From a virus: a DNA stretch of 20,402 nucleotides. This document shows, piece by piece, positions 14,766 to 20,402 of the stretch. The DNA lies in the IMG/VR virus record IMGVR_UViG_3300045004_000238, positions 1-20,402 of that record, one strand, 5' to 3'. Positions within the stretch are counted from its first letter, which is position 1, and every line of letters begins with the position of its first letter. The notes under the pieces were generated by a model. That model worked only from the letters and a program-made list of their open reading frames with translations, made no database searches and was not told the DNA's origin. The position numbers and the translations under genes were made by a program.

Positions 14766-16055
14766 ATGCGGAACCGCGCTGACATCTATCAGGAAGTCAC
14801 GGACTCCATCATTCGCCAGCTTGAGAATGGCGTTCGCCCGTGGGCGAAGTCGTGGCAAGCCGCCGGGCCGGGCTTCGTCCTGCCCGTCCGGGCCAGCGGC
14901 GAACGGTATCGCGGGATCAACGTCCTGTTGCTCTGGGGCGCCGCCGAGGAAAAGGGCTTTTCCTCGCCGCAATGGTTCACCTTCAAGCAAGCACAGGAGA
15001 TGGGCGCGAGCGTTCGCAAGGGGGAGAAGGCGGCGAAGGTCGTCTATTTCAACCGGGTTTCGCGTGAGGTCGAAACCGACAACGGCGACCGCGAGGAAGT
15101 CGAAATCCCCTTCCTAAAAGCCTATGCCGTGTTCAATGCGGAGCAGATCGACGGCTTGCCGGACACGTACCAGCGCAAGCCGCTCCCGCGCGAAGATGCG
15201 CCCTCGCCTATCCCCAACGCCGAGGATTTCTTCGCCCGCGTTGGCGTGGAAATCCGCCACGGTGGCGACCGGGCCTATTGCTCGCGGGCGACTGGCCATA
15301 TCCAAATGCCGCACCTCGCCGACTTCGTAGACGCCGAGTCCTATTACGCCACGCTGGCGCATGAGACCGTGCATTGGTCAGGGCACGAAGGCCGCCTTGA
15401 TCGGGAGTTCGGGAAGCGGTTCGGCGATCAGGCGTATGCGGCGGAAGAACTGGTCGCGGAGATCGGCGCGGCGTTCCTCGCCGCTGATCTCGGCCTGTAC
15501 GTCGAGCCTCGCGAGGATCACACCTCCTATCTGGACTCATGGCTGAAGGTCCTGAAGGCCGACAAGCGGGCGATCTTCACGGCGGCAAGCAAGGCCCAAG
15601 CGGCGGCTGACTTCATCCATGAGAGCGCCAAGGAAGCCGCTCCGCGCCCTGTTGTCGCCAATATGTGTGTTAGCGCACAAATCCCCGTGGAAGCCGCCAG
15701 CGGCCCGGAAAATGGCCCGGACGGCGATCCTGATCCGCAACCGCCGAAAGGAGGGCGCAAGCCCTCCCGAAAGGCGACATCAAACTATCCGCCAGTCGTC
15801 AGAATGCATGCCCTGTATCGTGGTGTGGCTGGCGCCCGGCTCCGCTCGATTGAGCGTAAACTTTTGACCGCTGGGATCACTGATCTCCATCGCGTTCGCA
15901 CTTCGGCTGACCACCTGATAATCGACCCAAGGACCACCATGCCCGATCTCGATTTTGATGGTCTGCCCCACGCCAACCTGCCCCTTGGGCGCCCCGCCGA
16001 CCTGAGGGCTTTCGAAGATGAGGATGGTGGTTCCCACATCCATTTGACGGAATAG
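14766..16055 (+). CDS. ardC: ArdC-type antirestriction protein with unusual C-terminal extension
   Basis: The first ~285 residues match ArdC proteins. The N-terminal ssDNA-binding domain starts RADIYQEVTDSIIRQLENG, followed by the zincin-type domain with HETVHWSGH (His199, Glu200, His203), the AEELVAEIGAAFLAADLG helix and the usual end DKRAIFTAASKAQAAADFIH. ArdC proteins protect incoming DNA from restriction and are typical of leading regions of conjugative plasmids. The ATG at 14766 has AAGG upstream; a TTG 11 codons earlier is less likely. The reading frame goes on for ~145 residues of Pro/Arg-rich and then unrelated sequence. The last 276 bases are antisense to a convincing minus-strand gene, so this tail may be accidental read-through after loss of the native stop. 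Confidence 0.88.
   Translation: MRNRADIYQEVTDSIIRQLENGVRPWAKSWQAAGPGFVLPVRASGERYRGINVLLLWGAAEEKGFSSPQWFTFKQAQEMGASVRKGEKAAKVVYFNRVSREVETDNGDREEVEIPFLKAYAVFNAEQIDGLPDTYQRKPLPREDAPSPIPNAEDFFARVGVEIRHGGDRAYCSRATGHIQMPHLADFVDAESYYATLAHETVHWSGHEGRLDREFGKRFGDQAYAAEELVAEIGAAFLAADLGLYVEPREDHTSYLDSWLKVLKADKRAIFTAASKAQAAADFIHESAKEAAPRPVVANMCVSAQIPVEAASGPENGPDGDPDPQPPKGGRKPSRKATSNYPPVVRMHALYRGVAGARLRSIERKLLTAGITDLHRVRTSADHLIIDPRTTMPDLDFDGLPHANLPLGRPADLRAFEDEDGGSHIHLTE
15750..15767 (-). terminator. Hairpin terminator of the minus-strand gene
   Basis: GGAGGGC-GCAA-GCCCTCC is a 7-bp stem with a four-base loop. Read on the minus strand it follows the stop at 15780 by 12 bases and is followed by TTTCGG. On the plus strand it lies inside the ArdC reading frame, which supports the view that ArdC proper ends earlier. 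Confidence 0.55.
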
Positions 16056-16076
16056 CGTTCGACCTTCCCAAGCCAT
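15780..16076 (-). CDS. Small beta-rich protein, unknown, antisense to the ArdC tail
   Basis: 98 residues from the ATG at 16076, which has an excellent ribosome site (GGGGAGG six bases upstream). The sequence is beta-type with SH3-like spacing: TTILIFESPQ, QVGVGQTIKIEIG, DYQVVSRSANAMEISDPSG, KFTLNRAEPG. There is no membrane segment or signal peptide. A hairpin terminator follows. It lies convergent to and wholly within the end of the ArdC frame. It may be a small regulator or antidefence protein; no family is recognised. The ribosome site, the protein-like composition and the terminator together make it more credible than the overlapping plus-strand tail. Confidence 0.6.
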   Translation of the reverse strand: MAWEGRTLFRQMDVGTTILIFESPQVGGAPKGQVGVGQTIKIEIGHGGPWVDYQVVSRSANAMEISDPSGQKFTLNRAEPGASHTTIQGMHSDDWRIV

Positions 16077-16595
16077 GCTTGCCTCCCCGATTTAATCGTC
16101 GTGGTTGTAAGTCATGGGCACGCCTCGCACCAGTCGCAACGGCGCTTTCACTCCCGTTCTAAATAGCTGGCCACGGCTCGCCCCAACCGGGTTGGATTGA
16201 CCGCTCACCTCAATCGCGCGGGCCGTGGCGCCGTGGCGCGGCCCGATCCAAATTCCTCTTCACTTTCGCCGCCCCAAATTTTCTTTCCGGGGTTCGACAA
16301 CGACGTTCCCGAGCAGGAGGTTTTCGAGCGAAGCGAGGAAGCCGACCACTTACACCTTCGAGTTCGAGTCAAGCGAAGCGAGGCTTGAGATCACTTATTG
16401 CCGGGCTTTGCAGAGCAAAGCGTGGCGCCCTTATAAAGTATGCCACGAGCAAAACCCGACTTCGATCTGACCTCGACTTGAATTCGACTTAATTCATTGT
16501 TTTTCCTCGAAAAACGAATTCGTCGAAGACAACTTATTCCGCGCCGAAGGCGTGGCGCCCTTATAAGTATTCTTTCTAAGATATTGGGTATTGCC
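16077..16595. other. Repeat-rich, AT-richer intergenic region, possible replication origin
   Basis: No credible gene is seen in these ~520 bases. The stretch is rich in short repeats: GCGAAGCGAGG units near 16330 and 16375, CGACTT units at 16458-16490, a palindrome GCTTTG-CAGAG-CAAAGC before the first 15-bp element, and AATTC/GAATT inverted pairs around 16490-16530. Part of it is AT-rich. Such a pattern fits a plasmid origin or a partition/resolution site, but no Rep gene is visible to support an origin. Confidence 0.4.
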
Positions 16596-16613
16596 TTATA
16601 TAAGGGCGCCACG
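16421..16613. repeat. Three copies of CGTGGCGCCCTTATA (two direct, one inverted)
   Basis: Copies at 16421-16435 and 16551-16565 are direct and share further bases (TAA and GTAT, with one extra A in the first). The third, at 16599-16613, is inverted, making a perfect 15-bp inverted repeat with the second around a 33-base AT-rich spacer. Each direct copy is preceded by a small hairpin. The third copy encodes the last residues (RGALI and stop) of the minus-strand gene. Confidence 0.85.
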
Positions 16614-17300
16614 GTTTCCACGCGGCGGATAAACCCACCCGAACAACTCGGGCGAACTGGATTGCCGGGACTGCGCCACGGCTCGCCCGGCGAGCGGGCG
16701 GCCATTCGCAGCACGGGTGTCGAAATCGGTGATGATGTGCAGCATGGTCATGCCGGGCACGTAGATGGCGACTTCGGCGGGACGGCCAGCGATCAGCTTC
16801 ATGCCGACGTAGTGACCGGCGAAATGGAAGGACGGGCCATTCGGCTCCTTCACCTTGAGGATGCCGTAGACATCGTAGTCGAAGTTATCGACGAACAGGT
16901 TGAACTCGTCCCGCCCTGCCTCGGGGAAGGGATGGACGTTGCGGGCACGGCAAATCTGCCGAAGCTCGCTTTTGATTTTGTTCTTCGGCCACAGGAAGGC
17001 TGACGCCTGCCAAGCAGGCTCGTTGAAATCGATCTTCTCGCCCTCGAAGACCTTCAGCGTTGCCGCCCATCGGTTGCCGACGTTCTTGGTGAGGTGGTTG
17101 TCATAGATCGTGAGTTGCTGCGTCGAGAGGGTGCCCCACTCGGGGCAGGGCTCTGCGAAAAACGGCTGAGGCGCCTCGGCGTAGATCGTGGCGCAGGCTT
17201 TGCCGATCTCTGGATAGGCGAGCCTCATCCGGGCGCATTGGGCAGGATCGGACGCGATGGTGTCGAACAGCCGGGCCACGGCATCAAGGTCGATTGTCAT
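16596..17300 (-). CDS. Unknown protein, second gene of the minus-strand operon
   Basis: 234 residues. The start overlaps the upstream gene's stop (ATGA) and has GGAAGG before it. It is a soluble mixed alpha/beta protein: a helical start (MTIDLDAVARLFDTIASDP), a Trp/Lys-rich middle (PAWQASAFLWPKNKIKSELR) and a beta-rich half with YDVYGILKVKEPNGPSFHF and IYVPGMTMLHIITDFD. I recognise no family. The last ~37 residues are Arg/Ser/Pro-rich and end inside the 15-bp repeat element, so the natural C-terminus may have been replaced by a rearrangement. Translational coupling says it works with the 106-residue partner. Confidence 0.65.
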   Translation of the reverse strand: MTIDLDAVARLFDTIASDPAQCARMRLAYPEIGKACATIYAEAPQPFFAEPCPEWGTLSTQQLTIYDNHLTKNVGNRWAATLKVFEGEKIDFNEPAWQASAFLWPKNKIKSELRQICRARNVHPFPEAGRDEFNLFVDNFDYDVYGILKVKEPNGPSFHFAGHYVGMKLIAGRPAEVAIYVPGMTMLHIITDFDTRAANGRPLAGRAVAQSRQSSSPELFGWVYPPRGNRGALI

Positions 17301-17617
17301 GCCGCCACCTTCCGATGGCGCGGGATGATGGGGTGTTTGATCAGATGATCATGCCACTTCAGTTTGAAGAGAGTGGCGTCGGCGTCCGATGCGATCTCAA
17401 CCTTGAGGGCGATGATGTAGGAGCCAATGGGATGAACCCATTGCGCGGGGGATTGGCCGGGCGCAATGGCGATCCGCTCCTTCTCATCAAGCTCTACGAG
17501 TTCATCGATCTCTTCGATGTCGAAGAAGAAGCCGTTGATTTGGGCGTGACACCAACGATGAACGTGGCCAAGCGCGCGCGCATGAAGATAGAAGATTGTG
17601 GGAAGTTCTGAATTCAT
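17297..17617 (-). CDS. Unknown small protein, first gene of the minus-strand operon
   Basis: 106 residues from the ATG at 17617, with GAGGT about seven bases upstream; a GTG three codons earlier is possible but lies on the ribosome site. It contains an acidic segment (FFFDIEEIDELVELDEKE) and then a beta-rich, His-containing C-terminal half (WVHPIGSYIIALKVE, KLKWHDHLIKHPIIP). No known domain is seen. It is co-transcribed with the 234-residue gene and sits behind a structured leader. Confidence 0.65.
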   Translation of the reverse strand: MNSELPTIFYLHARALGHVHRWCHAQINGFFFDIEEIDELVELDEKERIAIAPGQSPAQWVHPIGSYIIALKVEIASDADATLFKLKWHDHLIKHPIIPRHRKVAA

Positions 17618-17636
17618 TTTCAACACCTCGAAATAA

Positions 17637-17734
17637 AAGAGCCTCAGCAGAGGGCAAGTCCGCCAAGGCTCTTCGACATCACGAGGCAGAAACCTCGCAA
17701 GGTATTGAAACTTGTCACTCGGCGACTTGCCCTC
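17637..17734 (-). promoter_or_regulatory. Attenuator-like structured leader of the minus-strand operon
   Basis: Read on the minus strand, the leader has GAGGGCAAGTCGCC (17734-17721), a small hairpin CGAGG/CCTCG (17697-17682), and then a hairpin with arms AAGAGCCT and AGGCTCTT (17673-17637) followed by TTTTATTT, which looks like an intrinsic terminator. Its loop holds GGCGGACTTGCCCTC (17664-17650), which pairs with the first element over 14 bp with one bulged base. The two pairings compete or form a pseudoknot. The operon start codon is 20 bases further on. An AT-rich stretch with TAAATATTTT (17755-17742) just upstream is a candidate -10 region. Confidence 0.6.
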
Positions 17735-17822
17735 GCCTCGGTAAAATATTTATGCATACTACCGCACCCGGCGCCCGATCACCTAAATTAATCGTGCCTC
17801 GCGAGCCTAAATACCGCCCGTG

Positions 17823-18020
17823 ATGAAGCCGCCTACTGGAATTCTGAACATGTCGGAGCGGGCTCGCCGCGTTCGCGCCCAGATGGCGAAGCGCGACGTT
17901 CAGGTGAGCCTACGGCGCTACATGTCGGCGTGCTGCGTCACAATCGACCTGACGAATGGTGAGGCCTCAGGAAGCCCGAAAGCACTCGCTATCTATCTCA
18001 AAAATAAAGGCCGCACATAA
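17823..18020 (+). CDS. Small basic protein, unknown
   Basis: 65 residues from ATG 17823 (GTG directly before it is also in frame; ATG 17850 is an alternative). It is strongly basic in the N-terminal half (RARRVRAQMAKRD), followed by VSLRRYMSACCVTIDLTNGEASGSP. This could be a small nucleic-acid-binding regulator. No ribosome site is clear. It begins the plus-strand series leading to the HNH gene and diverges from the minus-strand operon, so the gap 17735-17822 must hold both promoters. Confidence 0.5.
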   Translation: MKPPTGILNMSERARRVRAQMAKRDVQVSLRRYMSACCVTIDLTNGEASGSPKALAIYLKNKGRT

Positions 18021-18034
18021 CTGGACGACCATCT

Positions 18035-18073
18035 CGATAAATAACTCGTGTAACGAGATTTATCGGGAGAAAT
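18035..18073 (+). promoter_or_regulatory. Hairpin leader next to the HNH ribosome site
   Basis: CGATAAAT-AA-CTCGT (18035-18049), loop GTA, ACGAG-ATTTATCG (18053-18065): a 13-bp stem with one AA bulge, followed directly by GGAGAAAT and the ATG. It ends at the ribosome site and could control its access. A related leader precedes the gene at 18649. Confidence 0.6.
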
Positions 18074-18580
18074 ATGATTGACCAAAACTATCTAAAGGAT
18101 CGACTTCACTACAATCCGAAGAGCGGTGTCTTCACTTGGAAGCCGAAGGCGGGCGCAACGCCCGCCGAACGGGGATGGAACACGCGCTACGCCGGGACGG
18201 TCGCCGGGAGCGTCCAGCCAAACGGGTACCTCTACATCGGCATCGGCGGGCGGATCATCCAAGCCCACCGTCTGGCTTGGCTCTACGTGGCGGGCTCTTG
18301 GCCGAAGGATCAGATCGACCACGCCGATCTCAACAAGCTGAACAACGCCTTCAACAACCTGCGCGCGGCCACGCCGTCCCAGAACATGGCCAATATGCGA
18401 GGACGGGCCGCCAGCGGGTTCAAGGGCGTGACCGCCACCGCCGCCAACCGCTGGGTCGCCCACATCCGCGACGGCCCCCGCACTGTCTACCTCGGGACGT
18501 ATGACACGCCGGAGGAAGCTCACGCCGCCTACGCGGGCGCTGCCCGGATGAAGTACGGTAAGTTTGCTCGCGCGGCGTGA
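18074..18580 (+). CDS. HNH endonuclease with AP2 DNA-binding domain
   Basis: 168 residues. The HNH part is HRLAWLYVAGSWPKDQIDH (His65, His83) followed by LNKLNNAFNNLR with the paired Asn residues (Asn90/91, Asn94/95). The C-terminal AP2-type domain runs from about 120 (GFKGVTATAANRWVAHIR) to the end (YLGTYDTPEEAHAAYAGAAR). Free-standing HNH-AP2 genes of this type are common in phages, where they act as homing endonucleases or assist packaging. It starts at ATG 18074 behind GGGAG. It is not inside another gene, so it may simply be a selfish insertion in the early region. Confidence 0.9.
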   Translation: MIDQNYLKDRLHYNPKSGVFTWKPKAGATPAERGWNTRYAGTVAGSVQPNGYLYIGIGGRIIQAHRLAWLYVAGSWPKDQIDHADLNKLNNAFNNLRAATPSQNMANMRGRAASGFKGVTATAANRWVAHIRDGPRTVYLGTYDTPEEAHAAYAGAARMKYGKFARAA

Positions 18581-18615
18581 CACCTAAACGCCGCCGTTAA
18601 TCCTCGAACTCGGGA

Positions 18616-18648
18616 GGATAAATAAGACGACCGAGATTTGGAGAAATC
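18616..18648 (+). promoter_or_regulatory. Second copy of the GATAAATAA leader
   Basis: GATAAATAA, then CGAGATTT, then GGAGAAATC and ATG: the same blocks, in the same order, as the leader at 18036-18073, with the lower stem lost. A separate small hairpin TCCTC/GAGGA lies just upstream (18601-18618). The shared parts suggest common control of the two genes, or duplication. Confidence 0.5.
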
Positions 18649-19020
18649 ATGGAGAACAATTCAAACAACGCGGGCGCACATGCTGCGCTCATCCACGCCA
18701 TTGCAGCAATCGATGCTTGCGAGAACTTCCTTGCGGAAGCACGGGCGCGCATCGCCCCTCACCTCTCGGCACTTGAGCCGAAGACACCGGCTGAGAATTT
18801 CACCCAAGCTCGCTACCAGCAGGCGGATCGAACCCGCGCCCAGCTTGAGAACGAGATCGCCGAGGTGGAGGACGCCTTTGGTGGCGACCGTAGCCATCCG
18901 CTTGCGATGGAGCGCCTCGAACCGCTCGAAACCATGCTCGAACACGTCTGCCGATTCATGTACGCCTGCCGGGCGCATCTGAACGCGCAGGACATCGACG
19001 CCACCTACGAGGTGCGCTGA
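18649..19020 (+). CDS. Helical protein, unknown
   Basis: 123 residues with GGAGA before the ATG. It is almost all helix: AALIHAIAAIDACENFLAEA, then a charged coiled-coil-like stretch (RTRAQLENEIAEVEDAF) and a Cys-containing helix (MLEHVCRFMYACRAHL). There is no membrane segment. It is the first of four genes joined by overlaps (TGATG, 8 bases, GTGA), so they are made together. Early-region phage genes of this kind often act on host proteins, but no function can be assigned. Confidence 0.65.
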   Translation: MENNSNNAGAHAALIHAIAAIDACENFLAEARARIAPHLSALEPKTPAENFTQARYQQADRTRAQLENEIAEVEDAFGGDRSHPLAMERLEPLETMLEHVCRFMYACRAHLNAQDIDATYEVR

Positions 19021-19412
19021 TGGAGATGTGCCGGGAACACCTGATCAAGCTGGTCATGGAGAACGTCTCCAACCAGATGATCGCTCAGGATCAGGACGTG
19101 ATGGCTGCGCCTAACCCGCTCTCGCCGGGCTTGGGTATGGTCGTGTCGGGCGTGCTCGACGTGTGCTCCATCGGAGACATGATCCTCGGCGAGGTTCTGG
19201 CGTGGGCCGCCGTGCAGAACGAGGAAGCCTATCAGCGCGGCGCCGCCGATATGGCTCGGCATATGCGCGAGCGGGCCAAGGTAGACGCGACTGCGCCAGC
19301 GACTTCCGAACCGGGTCCGCCGCCTACCCCGCCGTCAACGGCCACCGTGCTCGATGGGGTGTTCGCTCGCGTCGAAGCGGAGCGTGACTCCGAGGGCGGG
19401 GACCATGGCTGA
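19020..19412 (+). CDS. Unknown protein with Pro/Thr-rich C-terminus
   Basis: 130 residues, starting in the previous stop (TGATG). Residues 1-85 are helical with a hydrophobic central part (GMVVSGVLDVCSIGDMILGE, not long enough to be a clear membrane helix). Residues of about 90-130 are Pro/Ala/Thr-rich and then acidic. Its end overlaps the next gene by 8 bases. No family is recognised. Confidence 0.6.
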   Translation: MEMCREHLIKLVMENVSNQMIAQDQDVMAAPNPLSPGLGMVVSGVLDVCSIGDMILGEVLAWAAVQNEEAYQRGAADMARHMRERAKVDATAPATSEPGPPPTPPSTATVLDGVFARVEAERDSEGGDHG

Positions 19413-19590
19413 CGCAGAAGCTCTCACCCTAATCGAAGCGGCGCTGGACCGGCAGGCGCAGTTCGCTCTCGAAATCGAGACTGGTCCCTATCCGACCGTG
19501 GCGCCGAGCATCCGGGCCGGTGATTTCCGACTGTTCATTCCAGAGTCCTTCAAGGAAGCGTTCGACCGCTGGGAGGCCGACCAGCGGTGA
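19405..19590 (+). CDS. Small acidic protein, unknown
   Basis: 61 residues from ATG 19405, with GGCGGGG upstream; a longer version from 19354 would overlap the previous gene by almost 60 bases and is less likely. It is acidic and helical (LTLIEAALDRQAQFALEIE), and ends FKEAFDRWEADQR. It overlaps both neighbours. No family is recognised. Confidence 0.55.
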   Translation: MADAEALTLIEAALDRQAQFALEIETGPYPTVAPSIRAGDFRLFIPESFKEAFDRWEADQR

Positions 19591-19874
19591 AGATCACTGG
19601 CAGGCTGATCGACCCTACCGGCGGCGATGTGGTCATGCCTCGGTCCATCACGAGGGACCAACGGCCCTTATCTATGGTCGCTGAAGTCGTATTCGCGCTG
19701 TTGATGAACGCCGGATCGAAGGGCGCCTTTGAGGGCGATCCGATCATGAAGCTACAGGTCGATCTGGATGGCCGCGTCTTTTTCGAGCAAACTTTCGGCC
19801 AGCGTGCATTCTACCGCATCAAGTACGATCACACCGACTCCGACGACGAACCCGAGAATTCACGCCAGCCTTAA
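19587..19874 (+). CDS. Small unknown protein, last gene of the early-type operon
   Basis: 95 residues starting at GTG in a GTGA overlap with the previous stop. It has a beta-type N-terminus (MKITGRLIDPTGGDVVMP), a central hydrophobic helix (SMVAEVVFALLMNAG), a beta C-terminal part with KLQVDLDGRVFFEQTFGQ, and an acidic tail. It is followed by a terminator-like hairpin at 19954. No family is recognised. Confidence 0.6.
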   Translation: MKITGRLIDPTGGDVVMPRSITRDQRPLSMVAEVVFALLMNAGSKGAFEGDPIMKLQVDLDGRVFFEQTFGQRAFYRIKYDHTDSDDEPENSRQP

Positions 19875-19953
19875 TGGTCGTCACTCAAGGCTAAATACCA
19901 AGCCGAGTTGACTCCTTGGCGATTAGATTTCTCCAAATGGGGGGCCGGGGCCG

Positions 19954-19967
19954 AGAGCCTCGGCTCT
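19954..19967 (+). terminator. Palindromic terminator between convergent genes
   Basis: AGAGCC-TC-GGCTCT followed by TTAA, with an alternative stem CCGAG/CTCGG. It lies 80 bases after the plus-strand operon and 34 bases beyond the stop of the minus-strand membrane gene, so it could end transcription from either side. The T-run is short. Confidence 0.45.
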
Positions 19968-20000
19968 TTAACGGATAGCTCTCGCCATCACCTCCCGCGT

Positions 20001-20402
20001 CTACACGCCGTCCCCTCTGTACTCTCGCTGGAAGAGGGCATGCGCTCGCTTCACCACCATCAGCAACGTGCAGATGAAGTGGACATAGATCACTATAGAT
20101 ATCGCTGGTGCCCACCCGTCGAGCCACTGCATCACAAAAAAGACGATAAAAATTACCAGTGCTACGACACACACGAACGTCAGATAAGATATGTTCGAGT
20201 TAATCTCGCCCAATAGCTTCTTACGCACTCGGACGACATCCTCCTGTCGGGCAGCGAGGCGTTTGTCCGATGGCGCATCCCATTTCCGTTGATAGATGGA
20301 AAAGACGGCGACCTGTAAATTCAGGAGAAGCGCAATGAAGATGCCGAAAAAGGTGATCGATACATTGTAGAAATCCGCCTTCACCTGAAAGCATAGCCAC
20401 AT
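20001..20402 (-). CDS. Membrane protein, unknown, probably truncated by the window edge
   Basis: 133 codons visible. Hydrophobic segments are at about 15-36 (ITFFGIFIALLLNLQVAVF), 73-94 (LTFVCVVALVIFIVFFVMQW) and 98-117 (ISIVIYVHFICTLLMVV). They are separated by a charged cytoplasmic-type helix (DKRLAARQEDVVRVRKKLL). An ATG coincides with the very last base, so the true start may lie outside. Codon use is less GC-biased than in the phage genes, which hints at a different origin. Similar three-helix proteins with a charged linker occur as orphan genes near mobile elements; no function is assigned. Confidence 0.65.
   Translation of the reverse strand: MWLCFQVKADFYNVSITFFGIFIALLLNLQVAVFSIYQRKWDAPSDKRLAARQEDVVRVRKKLLGEINSNISYLTFVCVVALVIFIVFFVMQWLDGWAPAISIVIYVHFICTLLMVVKRAHALFQREYRGDGV

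Noticed and set aside
16197-16714. Short open frames (63-107 codons) in the repeat region
   Set aside because: They have no ribosome sites, run through the repeats and have shadow-like composition; I treat the region as non-coding.
20089-20100. CACTATAG, identical to part of the T7 promoter
   Set aside because: It lies inside the membrane protein gene in antisense, without the rest of a T7 promoter, and does not match the CGGTATAGGAA candidate.
1-20402. CRISPR array, tRNA or rRNA genes, insertion sequence
   Set aside because: I saw no regularly spaced repeats, no cloverleaf with an anticodon arm and no transposase; the cloverleaf-like palindrome at 12.8 kb lacks tRNA features.

Overview
The window is GC-rich DNA in which almost every gene is of phage or plasmid type; I see no housekeeping genes, tRNA or rRNA. 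The left 12 kb is the late half of a T7-like podovirus (Autographiviridae type). In order it holds a single-subunit RNA polymerase, a RusA-type resolvase, a T7-lysozyme-type amidase, a holin-like protein, small virion/assembly proteins, the portal (head-tail connector), tail fibre and receptor-binding genes, a second small lysis-type membrane protein, and small and large terminase. GC content, TTGAC-type -35 boxes and the plasmid-like genes suggest an alphaproteobacterial host, but this is inference and no genus can be named.

The central oddity is at about 5866. The portal gene is intact for 417 codons and then runs, out of frame, straight into the collagen-like part of a tail fibre gene. Everything that normally lies between them in T7-like genomes is missing: the portal C-terminus, scaffold, major capsid protein, tail tube proteins, internal core proteins and the fibre N-terminus. 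As written, the element keeps transcription, lysis, receptor-binding and DNA-packaging genes but cannot build a head. It is a deletion derivative, decayed prophage, satellite-like or phage-plasmid form, or an assembly chimera.

Right of the terminase (12.0-16.1 kb) is an accessory region. A minus-strand gene with ADP-ribosyltransferase-like motifs overlaps the terminase end. Next come a 48-codon basic ORF containing a striking three-way-junction palindrome, a PD-(D/E)XK (DUF559-like) nuclease, a hairpin cluster that resembles a mobilisation origin, a small serine recombinase, and an ArdC-type antirestriction protein overlapped antisense by a small gene. The recombinase-ArdC-oriT-like combination is typical of plasmids.

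From 16.1 to 17.8 kb there is a repeat-rich non-coding stretch (a 15-bp element in three copies) and a two-gene minus-strand operon whose leader can fold into an attenuator-like structure. From 17.8 to 19.9 kb runs a plus-strand series of small genes: a small basic protein, an HNH-AP2 endonuclease, and four overlapping unknown genes. It ends at a terminator facing a minus-strand membrane protein that runs off the right edge.

The late genes are tightly packed with ATGA, GTGA or TGATG overlaps, consistent with transcription by the encoded polymerase. A CGGTATAGGAA sequence occurs downstream of the polymerase gene and again near 12.6 kb and may be its promoter. DNA polymerase, primase/helicase and any plasmid Rep protein are not in the window and would have to lie outside it or come from elsewhere.
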